Shown here piece by piece: positions 49,167 through 61,717 of a stretch of DNA of 64,000 bases (positions within the stretch are counted from its first letter, which is position 1; each line of letters opens with the position of its first letter). Below the pieces are notes generated by a model. It had not been told where the DNA came from. It made no database searches and saw nothing but the letters and a program-made list of their open reading frames with translations. The DNA is from Hymenoscyphus infarciens. Lineage: Eukaryota > Ascomycota > Leotiomycetes > Helotiales > Helotiaceae. The stretch lies in contig LLCB01000051.1 in the NCBI GenBank assembly GCA_001414345.1, positions 1-64,000 on the forward strand, given 5' to 3'. A program made the position numbers and the translations under genes.

Positions 49167-49799
49167 TTCTCTCTCTTTTAAAAAGACTTGTCTCAAGTCT
49201 TTAGTTATTAATTAGTATAGTATTAAGTCGACTAGAGCATTGTTTACGTCTTTATTATAAAGAATATGACTTATCTACTATTATAATGTCTAGTAGTTAG
49301 AGTAGGGTTAGTAGCTAGTAGTATTATTATTTTAAGAGATGATTATTCTCTATTTACTATTATATATTATATAATAATAGATGTAAATAGAAGAGAGGTT
49401 AATTATTAGCTAACGGGTAAGAAGTAGTATACTACTATAGAGTTATTATGTTCTTATTATTATTATATATTATAATAGTAATTATTAAGTAATAAATAAT
49501 AATTGTAAGCGATAGCTATTATTATAAGTAGTATATTAGTAGGCGACTTTTCTCTAATTCTAACTTCTCTTCTTCTTTTCTTTTTATCTAAAATAATATA
49601 TATATAGTAAGAATACCTTCTAATTAGGTATATCCTTATATACTGACTTTTATCCTAGAATATATATATATATTAGTAAGTCTTTCTCTTCTTTATTAGG
49701 CCTGATTTAGAGCTAATCTAATATAGTAAAATACCTCTCCTATGTTCTCCTAGTACGCTTCCGGCTATCTACTAAGTCTACTATGTTCAGTGCCTTTAG

Positions 49800-50500
49800 G
49801 TAAAATCTTAGAACAGAGATTACGTTTATACTTTTAAGAAGCTAAAGTCGAAGAAGTATAGTTACTACATTAAGTAGAATACTATATATATCTTAGTAAG
49901 TTTAATCTTAAATATATATTAAATCTATTCTAACTTAAGTAGTTGCTATAGTTTATAGAGAAGAAGTTTAATAAGCTTTAGCTTAAAAAGAAGAAGAGAG
50001 AGATTAAGAAGGCTATTAAGGCCTTAGATAAGGTATTAGTTATTACTAGTATAGAGGTATTAAAGAATAGTTTAGAGATATAGTTTATACTCTTAGAGAA
50101 GACTTAGACGCTTTATACTAAGGTTACTATAAGTACCTCTTACTTATTAGAGAGGTTTCAGTTACTAATAATTAATAGTCCTTATACTATACTATAGAGA
50201 GTAGAACCTTTATCTAAACCTAGGTTTAGGTCCTCTTTAAAGCCTACTTAAAAAGTTTATAAGCGTCCCTTCTAAAGCTAGTTATAAGAGGTTACTAAGG
50301 TAAGAAGCATACTTATAAGAAGGAGATAGAGGAAGAGCTAATTTAGGCTTCTTATACTTAGGAGAGTAAGGAGGAGGATAATAAGTTAGAAGAAGAAGAG
50401 GCTACGGTCTAGGAAGAGTTAGTAGGCTCTGTTTTAGTAGTAACTCGGTCTTAGTTCTTTACTTTATTAACTTTAAATATTTCTACTAGTTAGTGTTTTA
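49800..50500 (+). pseudogene. Possible antisense ORF between pol and 3' LTR of element 4
   Basis: On the plus strand, opposite to pol, one frame reads a Lys/Glu-rich, coiled-coil-like stretch (KKKKREIKKAIKALDKVL near 49990-50040, then SIEVLKNSLEI), and its stops all sit where Gln codons would have been. A Lys/Arg-rich end follows. RIP can create such impressions by chance, so the assignment is weak. Confidence 0.35.
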
Positions 50501-50599
50501 TCTTAGGTTTTTATTATAAGTTCCTTATTAAAAGTGACTAGAATTAGAGAGTATTAATAGAGTTTATAAATTAACTCTTTTATCTAATTCTTATCTAAT

Positions 50600-53470
50600 T
50601 CCTATATATTAAGCTATTTAGAGAGGTGTTAGAGTAGTTCTAGCTCTTTTAGATATTTAGTATAAAAGTCTCTTAGATAATATAGTAAACCTTAAAAATT
50701 ATTTATAGAATACTAAGTAGGATCTAAATTATATCTAACCTATTTTACTTAATACTATAGCTATCTTTTAAAAAGCTTACTACTAAGTATTTCTTATACT
50801 TTCTATTCTTATATACTTTCAATAATATCTAGTAGAGGCTCTAGAGCCTCTTATCTTAGTAAAGAGATATTTAGATCCTTTAAAAGTATATTAAGAGTAA
50901 AAACATTATAAATTAATAAGCTTTTAGGAAGTTTTAGCTTATAGAAGTATCTTATACATTCTAGTATTTTAAAAGGTTTTATTTACTATTTAGTAAGCTT
51001 TTAGCTAGAACGATTTATCTTAAGATTCTTAGTAGATAAGTAGACTTTATCTCTAACGTCTTAGTTAATAGCTCTTTAGTATTAGTTTATACTATCTTCT
51101 ATCTTCTTTTAAGCCTTATCTATATTATCTTTAGCTATCCTCTAAGTAGAGTATATATATTAGGCTACTTTTACTACTTTATTATAGTTAAGTCGTTTCT
51201 AGAGAATAGAAGTCTTTAGTATATTCTAGTTTTATAAGGTCTTTAAGTTAAGTCTAAACTTAAGCTAATAAAGGGTTATACTAATAGATAAGTATAAAAG
51301 TATTATTTATACTCTATCTATTAGAGGGATTAATTTACTTTAGTTATCTTAATAGTAGGTTATAAAGAGCCTTAGTCTCTAATCGATATATCGGTTTATT
51401 ATCTCTGTCTATCTATCTATTTATTTATAGTAGATAGTACTAAGCTTAAGCTTAATACTAATTATTTAATAAAATTTAGTCTAAAATAATAATATAAATT
51501 AAGGTCTTTGATTAGATATAATCGATTTAGAGTAATAACTAAAATAGTAAATCTATTAAATAAAGAGTTTAGCTAGTCTTTTAGCGTCTATAGTTAAGTA
51601 ATAGAGTATTAATACTAAATCCTTTCTAAGTTAGTTAATAAATACTAATATAGTATTAAATCTATGTTTATCTTTTAGGAATAATTTAAAGTCTATATAT
51701 AAATGTTATATAAGATAGTTAAGTATAGGTAAGAGGTAAAGAAAGCCTTATTACTTAGTTTATTAAGAATAGGAGTATTTATAAGCTTAATAATTCCTTA
51801 TATATCTCTTATAGTCTAAAAACATTCTAGCCTAGTAGTAGTATTATACTAATAACTAGTATATCTTTTTTATACTTAGGTAAGTACTAGATACTTAGTT
51901 ATAGACTTCTTAGATTAGTTTTATATAGAGTTTAGTATTCTTTTAAATATAAAGTTAGTCTTTAAAGAGTAGTAAATTGTTTAATAAGAGGTAGTATCTA
52001 TTTAGAAGTTTATAACGTTCTTTCTAAAAGGAGTATAGGTTATCTTCTTTTAACTTTTAAATTATATTTAAACTTATTTTTAGAATAATATCTAACTAAA
52101 TTATATTAAGAGATATAGACTATTCTTATAAAAAGGTTTAAGTAAGTTTAGTATTAATTTAGAAGTTTAAATAGTTAGGTACTAAAAGGGTATATAAGCG
52201 GCTATCTACTTTAGCTTAATTATAGGTTTTTAAGTCTTATTTATATTAGGTTAATATATCTATTTTCTAATTACTCTTCTTAGACATAAATTAGATTTAA
52301 AAGTTAAAGTCTAATAAAAACTCTATTTATTAGACTTACTTAGCTATAAGTAGCTTAGTTATTATAAAGTATTCTAATAATCTATAATTTAAATATACGT
52401 TAATATACTTTTAATATAATATAAGTTTAGAGCGCTATTTCTTAAAAGCTTCTATAATAGTAGATAGTTCTTTATTATAGATCTTTTAGTTTACTTTATA
52501 GCTAACTAAGACGTATAAGTAAAACCTAATAGAGTACTAAAGGCTATTATATTATTATAAGAATATATCTATTATTACTTCTTCTAAGAAGTTTATTTCT
52601 ACCTTTATATTATAATCGAGATTAAAGTAGTATAATATTTAAATTATAAGTAGTCTAGTTCTTAGTACTTTAAAAGCTTCTTTATATTTAAGTATTTATA
52701 AAAACAGCTTTATAAGATATATTATCGTAGTTAAGGGTTTAGTAATTTTAGTATAACCTTTAATAAATTATTTATAAAATCTTATAAACCCTAGGTAAGA
52801 CTTTATACCTATTATAGTATTAGATTAGACCTAGTTTTATAAAAGCTCTACTTTTTTAAAGTTAACTTTAAGTCTTTTTATAGTTAAGATAAATCTTAAG
52901 TATTTAACTCTAGTAATACTAAATTCGCTTTTCTTAATATCTACTTAAAGTTCTACTTCTTAAAACTAATTTAGAACCTTCTTAACTTATTCTTTATATT
53001 CTTTAATAGTATTTAAATAAATTAAAATATTATTTAAATAGATAATATAGAAGTTATCTAAATAGTTAATTAAGACGTTATTTATATAATATTAATAAGT
53101 AGTAAGGCTATTATAGAGTTTAAAAGGGAGGACTTTATATTTATATATATTATATCTAGTTCTAAATATAGTTATCTCTTCTAAGTTAGAGTCTATTTAG
53201 ATATAATAGAAAGCTTATCTAATATCTAATTTAGTAAAGATTTTAGCTATTCTTATTTTAGAAAGAAGCTTATTAATATAAGAGATTAAGTAGAGATTAT
53301 TTCTTATTAGAGTATTAAGCTTTTTATAATTAATATAGAACTATAACTTATTACTATTAGCCTTTTTAATAAAAAGTACTAGAGAGGCAAAAGAGCTATT
53401 ACTATTAATAATAAACTCCTTATCTAAGTTCTTTATAAGATACTCCTTTATAGCTTTAAGCTCTATAGTT
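50600..53470 (-). pseudogene. Chromovirus pol: RT, RNase H, integrase, chromodomain
   Basis: RT shows KIFTKLDIR and FRTRYNIYKYKVLPFKLYN; the catalytic YLDD reads YLNN near 53030-53041 and YLDDILI is IYLNNILI, both Asp to Asn by G-to-A. RNase H ends with KIYNKELSTIIEAFKK (normally YDKELLAIV). Integrase has NQRP for SDRGP near 51510 and KLSTIYYK-IDRQRE for KLSTAYHPQTDGQTER near 51400, so catalytic Asp is lost, followed by DKVYLSTKNLKINRSS. The chromodomain reads decayed EGILSSKLFKG / VKWVGYDPD near 50700. Cannot be translated. Confidence 0.88.
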
Positions 53471-56235
53471 AACTATTAATATAGAGGTAAAAAGGAATTA
53501 GGAAGTAGCTTATTTAAAGTAATCTTATAGTTATATTTATAGTAAGAAGAGAGCTTATTAAAAGCTACTTTTAAGAATACGTCTTTATAAGATAAGTAAT
53601 ATTTTAGAAGTTAAGCTTATATTAGAGTCTTTATCTTATTATTATCTTAAAGAAAAGTAGATCTTTTATTAATAATCTAATCTAGCTTATATATACTTAT
53701 TATATAAAATTCTAAGTTAGGTTATTTTATATTAAAGTATATAACGTTTATACTAATTTTATAGATAAAAGAGTATAAAGTCTAACCTTTTAAGACTATA
53801 CTAGTAGGTTATAAGGGCTTTAAACTAGAGTTAGATATTAAAATTTTAGAAAGTATTATTATAGATAAGAGTAATAACTTAGCTATATTTATAAGTCTAC
53901 TCTTTTTATATCTTTCTTATTAATAGATTATATATTCCCTTTAATTCGTATCTAACTAGTAGTTTAAAAAGAGTTTCTAGTTCTAGCTAGAAAGTAAGAG
54001 TAAAATTTCCTTACTATAGTAAAGAGTTAGAGAGTTATTAGCTAACTAAGTAATCTAGTTCTTTAAGAGGTTAAGTAGAACTTTAAAATAGTTTAACTAC
54101 TTATTACTAATAATTAGGTCTTATTATCTAAGGTCTAAGATAATAAAGAGGTAGTTATAAATATAACACTTATCTATATTTAGATATAGCTATATAAACT
54201 AAGTTACTTAGCTTTTAGTACTATTATTATATCTATAAATAGATATAGAATAAGGTAGTTTCTAAATCTATAAACCTATTACTTTTAATAGTTAAAGAGC
54301 TAGAAGTTAATTTAGAAACAAGTACCTATTTACTCCTATATCTATTAAAGCTTATATTTTAATACTATATCTCTATATACTAAATATAGTATTTATAAAG
54401 AACTATTTTCCTCTTATAAGTTTAGAAAGGTTAAGTCTAGCTAGATTATATTTATATAAGCTTAAGAAGGTATCTTTACCTAAGCCTCTTTATTTTCCTC
54501 CTAACCTAGGTTATAGTTAAAGTACTCTTTAAGTAGTTATTCTTACTTAGGTTAATTATCTATTTCATTAATACTAAGTAGATTAGAATAGTTAAGCTTA
54601 ATATATCTAGGTTTCTTATAATTATAATACTTTATACTAGTAGAGAATTAGTCTATAGATAAAGGTACTAAAGTCTTTAATCTTTTACTAGTAGAAGAGG
54701 GCCTAGGAGTTTAAAAAGTTCTTTAAAGAATAATATAAAGTCTATATAAGAGAGGTAAGAGTTTTATTAAGAAACTAGATAAAGTTTAGTTAGTATTAGG
54801 CTTTTAGTATAATAAGCTTATTATAATAGGTTTTTTAGTACTTATTATACTAGTTATATATAACTTAGTATTATAACACTATTTCTTATTTATAAATAAT
54901 AGGTCTCTTACTATCTTATTAAAGTTAGTATTCTAGTATCTCTTACTATTAACTAATTAGGTTTAAAGCTAAAGTATAAGCTTATTTTATATATAGTAGA
55001 ACTTATCTTACTTAGATACTTCTCTAAGTATTACTATACTTAAAAAGCAACTTTTAAATTCTATAAAACTTTCTCTTATATAACCCTTTTATTTTATCTA
55101 AAAAGACTAAAAAGCGTTCTAGGTATCCTCCTTCTTATAACTAGTTAGATAGTAGGTATTAAGAAGTTTAATTATTTCTTTTAAATCTTTAAATACTATC
55201 TTACTTATATTAGACTTATATTAGAGCTCTAAGTAGTTCTAAGTAAGTTTTATTATTATCTTCTAAATAAGAGCTTTATAAGTTAAAGGTATCTAATAAT
55301 AGTTAGTATTTATATAGAGTTAATTATATATTAATATTCTCTATTACTTATATATAAGTAAAATACTATTATCTAAAAGTTTAATTTTTTCTATAATCTT
55401 ACTTTTAATAGGTTAAAAGGCTTTTAAAGTACTTTTAGGTTATAAGTATAAAGTAGGTTATTATAAGAAAGGAATATTAGAGGTAGAGTCTTATCTAAGA
55501 TAATAGTTTAAAGAGACTAAAGGAGGTATTTATATAAGTTAAATAAGACTTAGACTTTAGTTATTATTTAGTAGTTATTAACTAATTTACTATACTAAGT
55601 CTAATAATTAAATAATCTAATTATCTTACTTTAAAATTCTCTATTCTTTTTCTTAATTCTTAGCCTTTATAGCTTAGATTATACTCTATATCTTATCTAT
55701 ATTAGAGAAGTCTTATTAATCTCTCTAGCTTCTAGGCACTAGGCCTTTACCTTTATTATTCTTAGGCTTCTTAGTATTCTTAAGAGTATAGTACCGAGTT
55801 AGAGACCTTTCTATAGAAGCTTAACTTTATTCTTTAAGAGAGGGCTCTATACTTAGGAGTAGAGCTTAGAAGAGACCTAGAGTTACTCTAGATTCTAATA
55901 TATTAAATATTAAATTAGAAGAGAGGGGTAAGATTAGATTTAGAAGCCTTTTAGATAACTATTATAAGTTAACTTATTTACTAAATCTAAGGTTATTAGA
56001 ACTCTTAGGAATACTTAGTATATTTTAATCTCTTAACATATCTATAATATAATTTTTACTAGCTATTTATATAAATACTAAACCCTAGTATTACTAGCTA
56101 TCTAAGTAGTCTCTAATTACTTAGCTATATAAGAATACTATTATAATATTCTAAATCAAGAGTAAATTAACTTCTAAATAAAGAGTAATAATAAGCTTAA
56201 AAGAGATATTATTAAGGCTATTACTAGTAAGGAAG

Positions 56236-56355
56236 AGTTATTATTTTTATATAATAATACAAAATATATACAACTATAGTAAAGGTATATAAGAGTATAT
56301 ATAGAAGAATAACATATATAAATACTAGGTACTAATATAGAAGAAAATAATAACT
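56236..56355 (-). promoter_or_regulatory. Element 4 self-priming pair
   Basis: Plus-strand AGTTATTATTTT (56236-56247), 2 nt from the LTR, is perfectly complementary over 12 nt to AAAATAATAACT at 56344-56355 in the LTR. Confidence 0.6.
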
Positions 56356-56627
56356 ATCCTTCTTTTATACTAAGTATAAACATCTATATATAAGAGGTTA
56401 GAGACTACTAAGTCTTAATAAGAATAATAACCGAGTCCTTCCTAATATAGCTACTAAAATAATAAGAGCTTTAAAGCTAAATATATAAGACCTTAAAATA
56501 AAATATATAATATCTGATCCTTACTCCCTTTAGCACCTTCTATCTAATAAGTCGTAGGAGTATTAGTAGTTATAGAGGTATCGGCAGTTCTACGAGTGTC
56601 TATAATTCAGAATAGCGTGCTATTACA
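56250..56627 (-). repeat. Element 4, 5' LTR
   Basis: 378 bp, ending TGCTATTACA. On the minus strand TATATATAG near 56384-56392 lies about 30 nt before the predicted RNA start at 56355. The end nearest 56627 is lightly mutated. Confidence 0.9.
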
Positions 56628-59600
56628 AAAGTAAGGAGTAGAAGCTAGAAGGAGGAGTTAAGTAAGCTACTTTTCTTATAGCTTTATTAACTATCTTATT
56701 ACTATAGATTCCTATATAACTAGGGTATTATCTTATTTAAATTTTCCTAGGATATAGCTAAGTAAAGTTAAAGACTTTATTAAAGGTTTCTTATAATATA
56801 CTATAAGATAAGTAGGTTAGTTAGAACATAGCTTTAAGGTTATTAAGATAAATCTAGTATTTTATAGCTAAGGTCTAAAAAGAGGATCTAAGAGCTAGTT
56901 TAAGACTATATAGAGTAGCTTTTGCCTTTATATTATAAATTTCTAAGGTTTTACTAAAAGAGAAGAGCTTTATATTTAATATAACCTCTTCTTTTATAAA
57001 GTATATACCTTTACTAGTACTTTTATTATCTAAGTAAAAGCTATTAGTAAATATAACTAAGTCTATAAAAGAGACTAAGGTAAGGAATTTAAGGAATTCA
57101 GCTTTATAGGATTCTTTATTATTATTAGAGCTTAGGCCTACTACTTTAAAGAGATAGGTTTATTAGTTAAATCCTCTATTCTATAAAAGGTCTTAAATTA
57201 GATTAATTTCTTCTAAGAGAGAGAGAGGTTAAGAGGACTAGTAAATAAGCCTAGCTTTTAAGTAAGAGTTATTTAGGTATTACTTAAGTAGGTAAGCTAA
57301 GTTAAGATATTAAGTTCTAGCTTTAAAAGCTCTACTTTTAGTAATAAGAGTAATCTTAGTAGCTAATAAGCTAGATTCTATAAGAAGTACTAAGGTAGAG
57401 GTAGTTTTATAGACTAGGAGAATAATTTTAGTATACTTTATAACTACTCTATCTAAGAGTATTAGATAATAGCTAATCTAGTTATTTATAAGACCTATAC
57501 TACCTATTTTCCTTATATAGCCTAGGTACTAGGTCTTATATTTAAAGTAAGTAATTAAAAGGATATAAGCTATAGTAGCTTATTTTAGAAGATATAGAGA
57601 GAATCTCTTTACTATATTTATTATACTTTTAAGAGTATTAGTTATAAGTATAGCTTTATTAGCTATTCTTTTAATATAGTTATAAAAAGTAAAGTAAGGG
57701 TTAAAGAAGATACTAAGCTACTAAAGCTCTTTTATAAGCTTTATTATCTTTCTTTTAACTATAATAGAAGAGAGAGGTTAAATCTCTCTTTCTTTTTACT
57801 TTCTTTTATAAGAGAAGTAAAAAAGTTCTAACTTTTTAGTATTAAAAGTAATACTCTTATCTATACCTTACTTAAGTATACTAGTTACTTATTCTATAAG
57901 TAACTTAATATTCTCTACTTTTAAAAGTCTAGAAATAAGTAGTCTAATATCATTTATATAGCTAAATCTCTATATTACTAGAAGTAAGCTAACTCCTAGT
58001 TTAAAAAGAGATTAGATATATAATATAAAAAGAATTAGTAAGATAGATAAGCTTTAAAAAAAGCTATATTTAAGTAAGATAGCGTCTCTTATCTCTTTAT
58101 TAAGCTTTACTTTTATAAATCTATTAGTTAAGAAGAAGGAGACCTATTTTATAAGATAGTATAACTATCTTTACTCTCTAAGTCTTATAATTAAGTAGCT
58201 AAGAAGTACTATATTAAAGGCTCTCTTAATATTAAGTATAAGAAGAGAAGCTTCTTATTTATCTATAAGAGCTAACTTAATATTAAAGGTAAGGTAGATA
58301 GTAAGGTTTATAATAGCTCTTAATAGAAGAGTACTAAACTAGTTCTATCCTAGAATAGCGTGTTTAATAGCTATCTAAGAGACTTACTTAGTAAGAAGCC
58401 TTTTAAGCTCTTTTCTAAAAACTAAGAGTAGTATAATTAGCTAGTATACTTAAAGAGAAGATTTATCTTTCTTATTAAGCTTTAGAATAATAGTAATAAT
58501 AATAGTATAGAAGATCTTTAAATAAAAGCCTATTTTAATATAGCTTTTAAATAAAGAGAGAATAAAGCTTAATATTTATAGCTAGGCTATTTTAAAAACC
58601 TCTATTATAAGCTTATCCTCCTCTAGTATAGTTAAAGCTTTACTAAGAATTAATTTCTTAACCTTATATAAAGTAAGATTAGCTTATAGTAAAGACTAGG
58701 AAGTAGTAGTTAGAGTATTAAATAGAATATCTCTAATCTTAGCTTTATTTATAAATAGCTCTTATACTAGAATCTTTTACTTTTCTTAAGTAGTAAAGCT
58801 TAATTAGCTTACTAAGTCTTTTAAAGGTAAGGACTTATAGACTCTAGTACTCTAGTACTACTTATAAATCTTAAAAACGTCTTTACTTCTTATTATCTTA
58901 TTAATTAGACTATAGAAGTATTCTCTCTTTACTTTCTAGATCTCCTATCTTAAACTTTTATAAAGAGACTTTAAGACTTATAGGTTTATTCTACGTCTTT
59001 ATACTTACCTAGCCTTAGTAGCTACTACCTAGTACTCTTTATTCTACTAAGAGTATCTAAATCTATAACCAAGTTCTTACTTAGTACTATAGAGGTATAT
59101 ACTATATATACTCTTAATAATAAATCCTACTAAGGCTTTTAGTAAATTAGTATTTAATTACTCTATAAGTTTAAATAGCTATTATATTTTAAGCTTTTTT
59201 TAAAGAGTTACTTTAAAGGTTTTAGTATTAAGAGTACTAAGTTTTAAAAGTAGGTCCTTCTTTATTAGATTTCTTATATATAAGAGCTAAGTAAGAAGTA
59301 AGAAGTAATCTAAGCTATATTTAAAAGAGAGGTCTATCTTAATAGAGGCTTCTCTTTAAAAGAGGTTACTAAAGTAAAAGGTAAGGTTAAGAGTATTACT
59401 AAGGTTATATATTTATATCTTAAGAGAAGTAGAAAGTTATAACTCTTTATTCTCTATCTAGCTAATAAGTAGAGAGGTCTATATACTTTCTTAGCTAAGG
59501 AAGTCTAGTTATTAGAGCTAGCTCTTTAAATTTAAGTCTCTAGCTATAAGAGTATTTATAGTATAGATATATTCTAAGTTAAGAACAAGGTTAATAGCCT

Positions 59601-61640
59601 CTTTAGTACTCTTAACACTTAGGAGAGTATTATATATATTAAGAATATATAGTAGAAGGCTTTAAGAGAGTATAATCTTAATATAAATAAGGTCTTAGTA
59701 ATTAAGTAAGAGTATAATTAGTAATTATTAGCTTAAAAGAATACTTATCCTTTTCTATATAAAAGTAAGTATTTAAGAAGGGTTCTTATTCTAGTTATAA
59801 ATAAGTAAAAAGTAGATATAGTTTAAGTAGTATCTTATAATCTAATAGTTAATCTCTTTTTAATAAATATATAATTTTTATATAAGAACTATATCTACTT
59901 ATCTAGAGTAAGTAAGTTAGAGAGCTAGCTCTTAATACTTATTAGACTTATATATATTAATTTATAAGACTTAGAGATAGTATTATTTAAAAGGTTCTTA
60001 TCTACTTATAAGAGAGAGAGATTAGAATAAGTATTAGAGCTCTTAGATTAAGAGATAGAGTATAAAGGTAGAGAAAAGAAGGTGTTTAGAATAGCCTCCT
60101 TACTTAGCTAAGAGTTTAAAAGAGAAGGAGAGGTAGTAAGATAGTTTATTTCTATATTTATAAAGCTATAAGGTAAATCGTCCTCTTTTCTTAGTTATAT
60201 CTTAAAGTATACTTATTAAATAGATCTTATATTCTCTACTAAAGGCAGAGGTCTAGTAGCTTTTAGCTAGAGTTAATATATAATATTATCTAAGATATAA
60301 GAACTACTATAGTATAAGTACTTTAATCTATATTAAGAATACTTAATATACTAAGAGTAGAAGTCTTCTAAGTAATTTATACTATTATAGAGGTAGTATT
60401 ATTAGCTTTTATTATAATCCTAAGTATTATACTATTACTAGTACTTTAAATACTAAATTATAATAGACTTCTTTAAAAGGCGCTTAAAGTAGACTCTACT
60501 ACTTAGAACTAAGATTATATTTAAGATAGTAGAAGAGCCTCTTATATTCTCTTCTTTAAAGAAGGTAATCTAAGTAGTATAGAATAGGTTATTTAAAAGA
60601 GAGCTAGTAGCTATATAAACTCTTATAAAGTCGGCTCTAATTCGTTTCTTAATTACTAATACTACTACTTTAAGAGTAGTAAAGGCTAGAGTTAATTAAA
60701 TTACTTCTACTTAAGTAATCTAGATAGATTCTACCTTTTAAGAGATACTTAAAATATAGAAAGCTATCTAGTCTTATAGAAGCTCTATTCTAGTAGTACT
60801 AAAAAGAGTTTATATACTAGCTTTTTTTACTAAGAGAGATTATAAAGCTTCTTTATCTTTAGAGATAATAGTAAAGCTAGAATTAACTAAGAGTACCTTA
60901 TATACTAGGTCTTTATATCTAATTCCTAGGTTATAAAGTACTAAGAAAATAGTATAAGTAGAGTAGACTTTATCTAAGAAGTTAGATAAGATTTAGATAA
61001 AGAGTCTAGGTCTTTTATTCTTATTCTTTTAAATAGAAGAGAGAGAGTAGAGTAAGGTTATTATTATTATTATTATCTTCTTTAAAGACTTAGTAGTTTA
61101 AGGTATCTTTTTAGGTAATAAGATATCCTTAGTAGTCTATATATAGGAAATTTTTCTTATAGTATTTAAAAAGGAGAGAAGAGTTAGAGAGAGCGTAGTA
61201 GCGTTCTTATACTCTAAGTAAGTGTTATAAGCTAAAGAAAGAGAAGGTAAGGTCTCTTTAGTATATACTTTATAGTAGAAGAGGTTAAGGTTAGTAACCT
61301 AGATATAGAAGGTTTAAAGAAGAGGTAAGAGATCTAAGAGAGTACTATTAAGAATAGTATTTAAATAGTAGTCTATAGCTTCTCTAATACCTCTAAAGAA
61401 GATTTAGGCTATAGTGTCTTATTTAAGAGACCTAGAAGTCTTAGAGATAAAGCGTTACTAAATAGCTAAGATAAGAGGAATTAGATAAACCTTCTCTCGC
61501 TTTATATCTCTTTTTAGAAGCGTAGATAAGAATAGAGAGCCTTCTAAGAGAGACTTTATAAAAGGAATTTCACTTCTTAATCGAGTATAAGTAAGATTAG
61601 GTGTTTTAGACTAAAAAATTTAGTCTCTGAAAAAAGGTAT

Positions 61641-61717
61641 TATGTGTTTTATATAATAATATTCTAATAATATATTTATTTAAAATACTATAGTTTTTTA
61701 CTATAATTTTATAATAA
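61641..61717. other. RIP-degraded spacer
   Basis: Short AT-rich stretch at the 5' end of the LINE. No feature is seen. Confidence 0.4.

Larger units (their letters stand above)
48789..56627 (-). mobile_element. Complete Ty3/Gypsy chromovirus, 7.8 kb (element 4)
   Basis: LTRs of exactly 378 bp (48789-49166 and 56250-56627) with a perfect 5-bp duplication AAAGT (48784-48788 and 56628-56632), inserted in the Tad1-like LINE. On the minus strand, from right to left: 5' LTR, primer site, gag (about 54800-55800), RT (about 52780-53470), RNase H (about 52430-52730), integrase (about 51000-51700), chromodomain (about 50600-50800), a 1.4-kb 3' region and polypurine tract at the left LTR. Order RT-RH-IN with a C-terminal chromodomain defines chromoviruses. 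Every domain is inactivated by stops and RIP-type substitutions. Confidence 0.93.
48080..61640 (-). mobile_element. Tad1-like LINE, split by an LTR element
   Basis: Minus-strand non-LTR retrotransposon, heavily RIP-mutated. Reverse transcriptase lies at about 57780-58700 (matches to the LINE RT such as TLDIKGAF-like ILNIKRAFN and YADD decayed to YIND near 57955), RNase H at about 56870-57060 (VIFTNSFYLDN, normally VIFTDGS), and the C-terminal region continues left of the nested element (GLTS-SSKPRTLKLLREVLA near 48620-48700). The 3' tail is a TAAA repeat at about 48080-48099. Without the insert the LINE is about 5.7 kb. The 5' boundary near 61600 is approximate and ORF1 is not resolved. Confidence 0.8.
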
